DNA of 64,000 nucleotides, from assembly GCA_011523785.1 (NCBI GenBank), contig WTFW01000120.1, positions 16,633-80,632 of the forward strand, in the 5' to 3' direction. The DNA is from Chloroflexota bacterium. Its GTDB lineage: Bacteria > Chloroflexota > UBA11872. Position 1 is the stretch's first letter; the number at the start of each line of letters is the position of its first letter. The translations under genes and the position numbers were made by a program. Positions 27,137 to 35,058 of the stretch are shown here, piece after piece. The notes below the pieces were generated by a model that was not told the DNA's origin, did no database searches, and saw nothing but the letters and a program-made list of their open reading frames with translations.

Positions 27137-28312
27137 ATGCGCGTCGCGATTGACATTACCGCCGCGGCGACGCAACAGGCCGGGATCGGACGTTCGGTTC
27201 GTGAGCTTGTCAACGCGCTCGTAATCGAACCCGACCGACCCGATTTGACGCTTGTGTACACGCGTCGCGGGCCGTCGCGGGAAGCGGACGCGCTGGCCGT
27301 TCATGAGCGGGTGAACGTACGCCGGATTCCCGTTTCGCCCCGAGTCGCGCTGGCGACCTGGTTCAAGGCGCGGCTTCCGGTACCGGGTGAGGCCCTGGCC
27401 GGACCGGCCCGGATATTCCATGGTCCCGACTTCACCCTGCCGCCGCTCGCGGCCGCCCACGGTGTGCTGACCGTTCACGACTTGTCGTATGTCATCCGTC
27501 CGCAGGATGCGCATCCGCGCCAGCGCCGGTTCCTGGAGACGGCCGTACCGAAGTCGATCGATCGCGCCCGGCTGGTGATCGCGGTCTCCAAGGCCACGAA
27601 GCGCGACCTGATGCAGCGCTACGGCGTGCGGCCGCAGCGGATTCGCGTGGTTCCCAATGCGGTGCCGGACTGGTTTGGCCCGGTCACGGACGGCGACGAG
27701 CTTGCCGCGGTTCGCAAGCAGCTCGCGCTGCCTGAACGATTCGTGCTCTCCGTGGGAACCATCCAGCCGCGCAAGAACATCGAAGGTTTGGCTCGAGCGG
27801 TGTCGCTGGCGTCGGCGCGCAGCGGACTTCCCACCATCGAACACATCCATGCCGGAAGCGAGGGCTGGCTTTGCGACCGGGTCTATGCGGCCATCGAACA
27901 GGCCGGCGACCGTGTTCGCTTCATGGGCCGCGTAAGCGACGGTACGTTGCGAGCCCTCTATTCGCTGGCCTCCGCTTACGCCTATCCAAGCCACGGCGAA
28001 GGGTTTGGCATTCCCATCCTGGAAGCCTTCGCCTGCGGGTGTCCTGTCCTGACCGCGGATACTCCAGCGACCACCGAAGTTGCCGCGGACGCGGCGCTCG
28101 CGGTGGATCCCTCGGATTCGGAGGCGTTGGCGGACGGGCTCAGCACACTGCTTACAGATGAAGCGAGCCGAAGCGAACTGATCGCACGCGGCCACGAGCG
28201 GCGGTGGGCTTATTCCTGGCGTCAGTCCGCGCAGCGCCTGATCGAGGTCTACCGGGAGGCGACCGCGGGACCGCCCGTGCCGCAGCCTTCCGGCGCGACC
28301 CGAGACGGCTAG
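27137..28312 (+). CDS. Glycosyltransferase family 4
   Basis: MRVAIDITAAATQQAGIGRSVRELVNAL; FVLSVGTIQPRKNIEGLARAV; LASAYAYPSHGEGFGIPILEAFACGCPVLTADTPATTEVAADAAL. Confidence 0.95.
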   Translation: MRVAIDITAAATQQAGIGRSVRELVNALVIEPDRPDLTLVYTRRGPSREADALAVHERVNVRRIPVSPRVALATWFKARLPVPGEALAGPARIFHGPDFTLPPLAAAHGVLTVHDLSYVIRPQDAHPRQRRFLETAVPKSIDRARLVIAVSKATKRDLMQRYGVRPQRIRVVPNAVPDWFGPVTDGDELAAVRKQLALPERFVLSVGTIQPRKNIEGLARAVSLASARSGLPTIEHIHAGSEGWLCDRVYAAIEQAGDRVRFMGRVSDGTLRALYSLASAYAYPSHGEGFGIPILEAFACGCPVLTADTPATTEVAADAALAVDPSDSEALADGLSTLLTDEASRSELIARGHERRWAYSWRQSAQRLIEVYREATAGPPVPQPSGATRDG

Positions 28313-28336
28313 ATAGAATGCGGCGGAGCACCCGCG

Positions 28337-28975
28337 TTGAACCCTGAACACATCCCAACGTACGCCCTTGTAGGCACGATTGCCTACATGATTGGCAGCG
28401 TCCCGGCGGCGTTGCTCGCGACGGCCATCCTCAAGCGCTCGGACCTGCGCAACACCGGCTCGGGCAACCTGGGCATCCAGAACACATTCTTCCGGGCCGG
28501 CAAGCTCCCCGCTGTGATCGCCTTGCTCTGGAACGTGGCCGCCGCCGCCTCGTCGGTGCTGCTCGCACGGGCGCTGGCGCCAAACGAGCCGGTGGTTGAA
28601 CTCATCGCCATCACCGCGGTGACAACGGGCAGCATGTGGCAGGTCTTCGTACGTTTTCGGGGAAGCCGTGGGACCACAACCATGGGCTTTGGATTGCTCG
28701 TCGCTCAGCCCGCGATCTGGGCCGTCTGCCTTGGTATCTGGCTGGTGGCCTTGCTGCCGCGTCGCCGGACGACTGACGCAACGCCTACCGTGCACGCGCT
28801 GCTACCTGCGGTCTTTGGTCTGTACGCGTTGTTCGGTCAGACGGATCTGTGGTGGATCTACTCGATTTGGGGCGCTGTTTTGGGCGGGTTGCTTGAGTTG
28901 AAGCGGCGAACCAGCCCGGACGACGCCATGGCGCTCGGCCTGTATCGACGCTTTGGCGTCAACGTGCACCAGTAG
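28337..28975 (+). CDS. Divergent PlsY-like glycerol-3-phosphate acyltransferase family membrane protein
   Basis: AYMIGSVPAALLATAILKRSDLRNTGSGNLGIQNTFFRAGKLPAVIALLWN matches PlsY motif 1. The second motif region (GSMWQVFVRFRGSRGTTTMGFG) lacks canonical GGKG. TTG start. Confidence 0.75.
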   Translation: MNPEHIPTYALVGTIAYMIGSVPAALLATAILKRSDLRNTGSGNLGIQNTFFRAGKLPAVIALLWNVAAAASSVLLARALAPNEPVVELIAITAVTTGSMWQVFVRFRGSRGTTTMGFGLLVAQPAIWAVCLGIWLVALLPRRRTTDATPTVHALLPAVFGLYALFGQTDLWWIYSIWGAVLGGLLELKRRTSPDDAMALGLYRRFGVNVHQ

Positions 28976-28993
28976 GCGCGCGAGGCCCGCGCG

Positions 28994-30052
28994 CTGCGCA
29001 TCGCGTTTAACGCCTACTTCCGGCGCTTTCCGGACACGGGGTCCGGCCAATACCTGAGATTCCTGGTTCGGGCACTGCGGGCGGGGTATCCCGACCTCGT
29101 GATCGACGAGCGCACACCACCCCGGTTTCCGAGCGGGCAGTCAGGCAAGGTCGCATGGGAGCAGGCAGGGTGGCCGTGGCAGGCGCGTGGCGCCGTTGGT
29201 CACGTTCCTTATCTTGCACCGCCGCTGCTCGCGCCACGGGCGGTTGTGACCGTCCACGACCTGATCCCGCTGGCGATACCGGCCTATGGGGCAGGTCGCG
29301 GCCAGGCGCTCTATTTCCGATTGGTTCGCGTGGGTTTGCGGCGGACGCGCGCCCTGATCGCGGACTCTGAGTGGACCCGAAACGACCTCGCTAGGCTGGC
29401 AGGCGTGTCGTCTGAGCGAGTCCACGTCGTGCCCCTGGGAGTCGATGAACGGTTTCGTCCCGGCGACGCGGCCGCGCGTTCCCACGCCCGTCAACGGTTG
29501 GGATTGCCGGAACGATTCGGCCTTTTTCTCAGCACGCGCGACCTGCGCAAGAACCTGGGCGTGGTGCTGGCGGCCTGGCCGGACGTTTGGCGAACTTGCC
29601 GCCTGCCGCTGGTGGTCGCCGGGCGCTCGCCGCGCGAAGCGAGCCGGGTCTACGTCGATTGGTTCGCCCACCTCGATCCCGGCGCCGACGACTGGCTGCA
29701 CGTATACGGTCCCGTGGACGAGCGAGACAAGCCCGATCTCTATCGTGCGGCGAGTGTGTTCGTCTTCCCCTCTCGTTATGAGGGCTTTGGCCTGGATCCG
29801 CTGGAGGCCATGGCCAGCGGCGTGCCGGTAATCGCCGCCAGGGCGACCTCGCTTCCCGAGGTGGTGGGCGACGCCGGGCGGCTCCTGCCGCCCGACGATC
29901 CGGCTGCCTGGACCGACGCTGTTTCGGCGGTGGCTGGCGATTCCGCGGCAGCCACCGAGATGCGCGAGCGCGGCCTGGCACGCGCGGCAACCTTTACCTG
30001 GGCGCGCACGGCCGAACGCACTTTCGCGGTCTATCGACGGGCGGCCGCATGA
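28994..30052 (+). CDS. Glycosyltransferase family 4; probable CTG start
   Basis: In-frame upstream sequence LRIAFNAYFRRFPDTGSGQYLRFLVRALRAGYPDLVIDERTPP completes the GT4 N-terminus. No ATG/GTG/TTG lies between the plsY-like TAG (28973) and GTG 29099. C-terminal half: GLFLSTRDLRKNLGVVLAAW, VFVFPSRYEGFGLDPLEAMASGVPVIAARATSLPEVVGDAG. Confidence 0.88.
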   Translation: MRIAFNAYFRRFPDTGSGQYLRFLVRALRAGYPDLVIDERTPPRFPSGQSGKVAWEQAGWPWQARGAVGHVPYLAPPLLAPRAVVTVHDLIPLAIPAYGAGRGQALYFRLVRVGLRRTRALIADSEWTRNDLARLAGVSSERVHVVPLGVDERFRPGDAAARSHARQRLGLPERFGLFLSTRDLRKNLGVVLAAWPDVWRTCRLPLVVAGRSPREASRVYVDWFAHLDPGADDWLHVYGPVDERDKPDLYRAASVFVFPSRYEGFGLDPLEAMASGVPVIAARATSLPEVVGDAGRLLPPDDPAAWTDAVSAVAGDSAAATEMRERGLARAATFTWARTAERTFAVYRRAAA

Positions 30053-31146
30053 GAGTGCTGCTGGCGTCCAAGGCCCTGATTGTCGGCGCGCATCACGACA
30101 AGCTGCGGGCGCTGGGCGCCAACCCCGATCTGGACTTGCTGGCCGTGGCGCCCGACCGTTGGGTTGAGCAGGGTCAAGTCCAGGTTGCCGAGCGCCCACC
30201 GCCGCGCGGTTACGAGATGGTTTACACGCCGCTGGCTCTCAACGGGCGCTATCACCTCTTCTGGTTTCGCCGGCTGCGCCAGGTCCTGCGCCACTTCCGG
30301 CCGGAGGTGCTGCACATCGACGAGGAGCCCTACAACCTGGCCACGGCCATCGCCTGCCGCGACGCCGTGCGCTACGGCGTACGTCCGGTCTTCTTTGCCT
30401 GGCAAAACCTCTATCGGCGCTACCCGCCGCCGTTTCGCTGGATCGAACGCTACGTGCTTGCGCGGGCGGACGCCATCGTGGGCAGCGAGGACGCTGGCGA
30501 AGTCATTCGGCGCAAGGGCCACACGCGCCGAATCGAGGTGATCCCGCAATTTGGCGTGGATCCGGAGCTGTTCGCGCCTCGCCCGCGGCCGCGAGACCCG
30601 GATCGCTTCGTGGTTGGATACGCCGGCCGGCTGGTCGCCGCCAAGGGCGTGGACGTGCTGATTCGCGCCGTCGGCGCCATTGGAAGAGATGTCGTCCTGC
30701 GCCTCGCCGGAACCGGACCCGCCGAGCCGGACCTGCGGCGTATGGCCGCCGCCATGCCTGACGTCGTCTTCGAGGGCGCGCTCCCCAGCGCCGACATGCC
30801 GGCCTTCTACAACGGGCTGGATGCGTTCGCGCTGCCGACCGTCGGGCGCCGCGGCTGGACGGAGCAGTTTGGCCGAGCTGCGGTGGAAGCCATGGCCTGT
30901 GGCGTGCCTACCATCGTGTCCTCCACTGGTGAGCTCCCGCATGTTGTGGGCCAGGCCGGCGTGGTTGTGCCGCCTGCCGACGCGCATGCCCTGGCGCATG
31001 CGTTGGACCGACTGCGCGACGACCCGGACGGCCGCGAACAACTCGCCCAGGCCGGCCGCGCCCACGTGCTGCAGCGCTACACCACGCAGGCCGTAGCCGA
31101 CGCAACGGCGGCCTTTTATCGCTCAGTCGTCAGCGACGGAGGCTGA
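30049..31146 (+). CDS. Glycosyltransferase family 4
   Basis: ADAIVGSEDAGEVIRRKGHTRRIEVIPQFGVDPELFAPRP, VVGYAGRLVAAKGVDVLIRAVGAIG, LPTVGRRGWTEQFGRAAVEAMACGVPTIVSSTGELPHVVGQAGVVVPP. Confidence 0.95.
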   Translation: MRVLLASKALIVGAHHDKLRALGANPDLDLLAVAPDRWVEQGQVQVAERPPPRGYEMVYTPLALNGRYHLFWFRRLRQVLRHFRPEVLHIDEEPYNLATAIACRDAVRYGVRPVFFAWQNLYRRYPPPFRWIERYVLARADAIVGSEDAGEVIRRKGHTRRIEVIPQFGVDPELFAPRPRPRDPDRFVVGYAGRLVAAKGVDVLIRAVGAIGRDVVLRLAGTGPAEPDLRRMAAAMPDVVFEGALPSADMPAFYNGLDAFALPTVGRRGWTEQFGRAAVEAMACGVPTIVSSTGELPHVVGQAGVVVPPADAHALAHALDRLRDDPDGREQLAQAGRAHVLQRYTTQAVADATAAFYRSVVSDGG

Positions 31147-31151
31147 GCCGT

Positions 31152-32423
31152 TCAGCCGCTGACGATGTCGCCTTCGACCGGGTCGGCGCGGATGCCCTGG
31201 GCCTCCACCCACTCGATGGCGGCCTCGAGCTCGGAGCGCTCGCCTTCCAGCATCAATTGCACCCAGCCAATGCCCGCGTCGATGTCGGCGCGACGCACGT
31301 TGAACTTCAGGTGAAATCGCCGAGCCAGCTCGTAAAGGATCGGTTCCTGGATTCGGTCTGACGGATAGGTCAACTGGATCCGAATCCGCGCTGGCCCGTG
31401 GTCAACCAGCCGCCCCGCGGATCCATGCACCGCATCGTCAACGTCCACGGGCGCGCCGCGCTCGGCTGACGCGCGCAAGGCATCCAGCACGTTCAGCGTG
31501 CGGATCGCATCGTGCCCGTCAACGCTCGGAGGTCGACCCAGGTGCACGGCGGTGGCGAACTCCGCCATCTCGGCGTCGTACATCGGCTGCAGGGGGTCCG
31601 ACTGCACGTATTCGACTGTCGGCCGGCGGAATTCGTGGGCGCCGGAACTCTCGATGTCGATCTGCCCGCTTTTCCAGTCCGACCGGATTCGTCCCCGGTC
31701 GCCGGTGATTTCGAGATGGTCGTACGCGACGCCGGCGGCCTGGCTGAGGCTGATGGTGGCGCTCACGCCATCGGCAAACTCAATAACGCCGGATATGGAC
31801 TCATCGCTCCCGGTGTCCTCCCGGTACGTCATGTGCGCGTAGGCGCGAACCACGGGCTGGCGGTGCAGCCAAAGCAATTGGTCCACCAGGTGAGATCCCA
31901 GGAACAGCAGTTGCCCGCCGCCGCGGGCGGGATCCGCCAGCCAGCCCGGCAGCGGTGGGCTGCCCTTGGCGGCCGCCAGGGTGCGAATGTTGCCCACCAC
32001 GCCGCGCCGGACCAGGTCACGGGCGCGGGTGCGCACGTCGTTGAATCGCAGGCAATAGGCGGGCATGTAGGTGAGCCCGCGACTGTTGGCGGCCTCCACG
32101 ACTCCCGCCACCTCGGTCGCATTCAGCCCGGCGGGCTTCTCCACCAGCACGTGCAGGCCGGCTTCGATACAGGCCTGCGTGATCGGGACCAGGTCGTCGT
32201 GCGGCACGGCAATCACCGCAGCGTCGGCATGGCCGCCGGACGTCAACTCCTCCACGCTGGTCAGCACTTCGGCCACGCCATGGGCAGTCTTGCGAGCCGC
32301 CGCGGGGTTTACGTCAACGCACGCGCTCAGGGCCACGCCGTCGGTGGACCACACGGCCGGAGCCAGGCGCGTACCGCCGTGAGCTCCACACCCGATCAGC
32401 GCAATCCGAAGGTCAGTAGTCAT
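31152..32423 (-). CDS. Gfo/Idh/MocA oxidoreductase with C-terminal NIL domain
   Basis: N-terminus LRIALIGCGAHGGTRLAPAVW..., VLVEKPAGLNATEVAGVVEAA, RGGGQLLFLGSHLVDQLLWL. C-terminal 80 aa IRIQLTYPSDRIQEPILYELARRFHLKFNVRRADIDAGIGWVQLMLEGERSELEAAIEWVEAQGIRADPV matches the NIL domain (PF09383) pattern from memory. Confidence 0.88.
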   Translation of the reverse strand: MTTDLRIALIGCGAHGGTRLAPAVWSTDGVALSACVDVNPAAARKTAHGVAEVLTSVEELTSGGHADAAVIAVPHDDLVPITQACIEAGLHVLVEKPAGLNATEVAGVVEAANSRGLTYMPAYCLRFNDVRTRARDLVRRGVVGNIRTLAAAKGSPPLPGWLADPARGGGQLLFLGSHLVDQLLWLHRQPVVRAYAHMTYREDTGSDESISGVIEFADGVSATISLSQAAGVAYDHLEITGDRGRIRSDWKSGQIDIESSGAHEFRRPTVEYVQSDPLQPMYDAEMAEFATAVHLGRPPSVDGHDAIRTLNVLDALRASAERGAPVDVDDAVHGSAGRLVDHGPARIRIQLTYPSDRIQEPILYELARRFHLKFNVRRADIDAGIGWVQLMLEGERSELEAAIEWVEAQGIRADPVEGDIVSG

Positions 32424-32468
32424 TGGGAAGCGGCGCCACGGCACAAGGTGGCCGCATTCTAGGCGACG

Positions 32469-33305
32469 CTAGAAGTCGCGGCGGTTGAAGGTGCGAACGG
32501 CGAACCCCAGCGCCAGTGCCAGGTGCAGCCCCGCGATCAGCAGCATCCAGCCGGAGGGCGGGTTGCTGGCGCCGAAGGGGCCCGCGCTCAATTCGCCGGC
32601 GAAGCCGCCGGTTGCCAGCTGGGCGCTGGCCATGTCCCAGATGGCGCGGGTGGGAACCAGGACGCTGCTGAAGACGCCAATGTTGAACATGACCGCGCTT
32701 TCCAGCACGTCGCCGATCTGCTCGATCACGCCGCCAATCAGCGCCGTCGCGTACAGCGTGAAGACAATCACGCCGTTCGGCAGCGGGCTCAGGCGGGAGT
32801 TGCCCGCCAGCGCCAGTCCGATCAGCAGCATCGAGGCCAGCAACATCAGGAGCGGACCGGACCAACTGGCGCCGACAAGCTGGCCGGTGATCACGGCCAC
32901 GATCAGGATCATCAGGCTGGCCGAGACGCCGATGAAGACCGCCAGCATCAACGCGAAGCCAACGAACTTCCCCAGCACGATTTCGGCGCGGCGCACCGGT
33001 CGGGCCGCAATGGCGTGCAGCGTGCCCTGGTCCACTTCGCCCCCGAGAGCGCCAACAGACAGAAAGATGGCCAGCACCGAGGCGATGAAGTTCAGGCTCC
33101 AGAGACCTCCGACCAGCATCAGGTTGATGACGCCTTCCGTCAGCCCGGGCGGTCCGCCGGGGGTGTCTTGCAGGTCGCGGTAGCCGAACCAGACCCCGAC
33201 GCCGTAAAGCACCAGGTATCCGAAGGTCAGCAACGCCGCCGCCAGCACCACACGACGCCGCAACGCCTCGCGGAGTGTGAAGAACGCGATCAGGTGGGTG
33301 CTCAC
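32469..33305 (-). CDS. ABC-2-type transporter permease
   Basis: Six or so TM segments; FTLREALRRRVVLAAALLTFGYLVLYG, VDQGTLHAIAARPVRRAEIVLGKFVGFALML (NosY/ABC-2 style). Overlaps the ATPase gene end (ATGA). Confidence 0.87.
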   Translation of the reverse strand: MSTHLIAFFTLREALRRRVVLAAALLTFGYLVLYGVGVWFGYRDLQDTPGGPPGLTEGVINLMLVGGLWSLNFIASVLAIFLSVGALGGEVDQGTLHAIAARPVRRAEIVLGKFVGFALMLAVFIGVSASLMILIVAVITGQLVGASWSGPLLMLLASMLLIGLALAGNSRLSPLPNGVIVFTLYATALIGGVIEQIGDVLESAVMFNIGVFSSVLVPTRAIWDMASAQLATGGFAGELSAGPFGASNPPSGWMLLIAGLHLALALGFAVRTFNRRDF

Positions 33306-34213
33306 ACGTCGCCCCGTTCGGCCACGCGCACGAACAGGTCCTCCAGCGAGTCGCCGACCTGCCGCACGTCGTAGACGGGCACGCCGGCTTCGACGATGCG
33401 CTGCACGAGGATTGCGGTCTCTTCGTCGTTGGCAACACGCACGCGCAGTCGTCCGTTGCGCGCGCGAACCTCGGCGTCGCCCAGGGCCTGGCGGGCGGCG
33501 GCCTCGGCGCCATTGCCGGCGCGAATCTCGATTTCCTGGGCGCGCAGCAACGAGTCCAACTTGCCCTCGGCCACGATGGCGCCGTGGTCGATGATGGCTA
33601 CGCGGTCACAGACTTGCTCAACCTCGGATAGCAGGTGGGAGTTCAGAAAGACCGTGACGCCCTGTTGACCGAGTTCCCGGATGCGGTCCCTGACGTCGCG
33701 GCGTCCGATGGGGTCCAGGGCCGATGTCGGCTCGTCCAGGATCACCAGCCGAGGCTGACCCACCAGGGCCTGCGCCAGGCCGACGCGCTGCATCATGCCC
33801 TTGGAAAAGGTGGAGAGACGGTCGTCCAGGCGGTCGCTGAGTCCGACCAGTTGCAGCAGTTCACATACACGCGCGGCGCGAACCTGGGCGGGAACGCGGG
33901 CCAGTCCGGCGTGGAAGTGCAGCAGCTCGGACGCGGTGAGCCAGTCGTGAAACCGGAAGGTCTCGGGCAAATACCCAACCTGGGCGCGCGCCGCCAGGCT
34001 ACCAACCGGTTGACCCAGGACCTCGATTTCGCCGGCCGTTGGGTACGTCAGGCCCAGGATCATCTTGACGATCGTGCTTTTGCCCGCGCCATTGGGCCCC
34101 AGGAAGCCGAAAATCTCACCGTGCTCGACCGACAGGCTGACGTCGTCAACGGCGACGGTGGCGCCGTAGCGCTTGGTGACGCCGGCGAGAGTGATGGCGG
34201 GGTGGTCGCTCAG
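33302..34213 (-). CDS. ABC transporter ATP-binding protein; probable CTG start overlapping upstream stop (CTGA)
   Basis: Extending the track ORF 33302..34063 upstream in frame gives (L)SDHPAITLAGVTKRYGATVAVDDVSLSVEHGEIFGFLGPNGAGKSTIVKM, which includes Walker A. The rest contains LSTFSKGMMQRVGLAQALVGQPRLVILDEPTSALDPIGRRDVRDRI. Confidence 0.92.
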   Translation of the reverse strand: MSDHPAITLAGVTKRYGATVAVDDVSLSVEHGEIFGFLGPNGAGKSTIVKMILGLTYPTAGEIEVLGQPVGSLAARAQVGYLPETFRFHDWLTASELLHFHAGLARVPAQVRAARVCELLQLVGLSDRLDDRLSTFSKGMMQRVGLAQALVGQPRLVILDEPTSALDPIGRRDVRDRIRELGQQGVTVFLNSHLLSEVEQVCDRVAIIDHGAIVAEGKLDSLLRAQEIEIRAGNGAEAAARQALGDAEVRARNGRLRVRVANDEETAILVQRIVEAGVPVYDVRQVGDSLEDLFVRVAERGDV

Positions 34214-35058
34214 CGCTCGGTCCTTGCGGTTTCGGCCAGGCGCAGCAGGCTGTCAGGCGGCAGTGGCCCCGTGAGCAGAAGCTGCGACCGTTCGTGCATC
34301 CAGGAAACGCCCAGGCTTCCGGTTGGCAGGTCGGTGACGGATGGTTCTGCCGAATCAGATGTCGAGTCGCCGTCCAGGCCCAACGCCAGCCGGACCAGCG
34401 GGATTTCCAGCACGTCGAACTCCTGGCTCAAGATCGGCGGAACAAAGGCCTGGGCCAGCAATTCGGCCAGCAGCTCCAGGTCGCGCGGCGGCAGTCCGCG
34501 AACGAGCGGCGCTTCGATCTGGAGCAGCGTGAGCGGTTCCCGGTCGGTGTCGTCAGCCGGCCAGGTGGTCATAACGTACGCGCCGCCCGAAATCGTGAGT
34601 TCGTCGGTTCCCAAGCGACGCGCGAGCGACCGCGACCCGAAGCCTCCCGACAGCAGCGCGGCCAGGTCGGCTGTGTCCAGTTGCAGCGTCAGCGTGCCAA
34701 GGGTGGAGATGCTGCGCTGCGGTTCGCCTGAAAACCCCTGGGAGGGACTGATGGTGAGTACGTCGAAGGGCAAGGCGCGGAGTTCCGCCGGCGCCGGGTC
34801 TTGAATCGTCAGGCCGGGTTCCGAACTGACCACCTCGACGACCTCGGCGAGGGTCGGCGTAGGTGTCGCGGGCACGGTTCGCCCGGCGGCGGTTGCCGGA
34901 CCGGCGTCCGCGTCGATCTCCAGCGGCGTCACCCGCAGCCAGCCCAGGACCGTGTGCGTGATGTCGCGCGCCGGGGCAAGCGTGATCAACAGGACCACCG
35001 CCAACGTGATGGATCCAATGGCGGCCCAAAGGGCACGCGAGCGGACGACCTGGCTCAC
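34210..35058 (-). CDS. Membrane-anchored hypothetical protein in ABC exporter operon
   Basis: GTG start (VSQVVRSRALWAAIGSITLAVVLLITL), one TM then an extracytoplasmic domain; GTGA overlap with the upstream gene. Confidence 0.7.
   Translation of the reverse strand: MSQVVRSRALWAAIGSITLAVVLLITLAPARDITHTVLGWLRVTPLEIDADAGPATAAGRTVPATPTPTLAEVVEVVSSEPGLTIQDPAPAELRALPFDVLTISPSQGFSGEPQRSISTLGTLTLQLDTADLAALLSGGFGSRSLARRLGTDELTISGGAYVMTTWPADDTDREPLTLLQIEAPLVRGLPPRDLELLAELLAQAFVPPILSQEFDVLEIPLVRLALGLDGDSTSDSAEPSVTDLPTGSLGVSWMHERSQLLLTGPLPPDSLLRLAETARTER

Noticed and set aside
27071-28795. 574-aa minus-strand ORF
   Set aside because: Antisense to a well-supported GT4 gene and the PlsY-like gene; no domain motifs.
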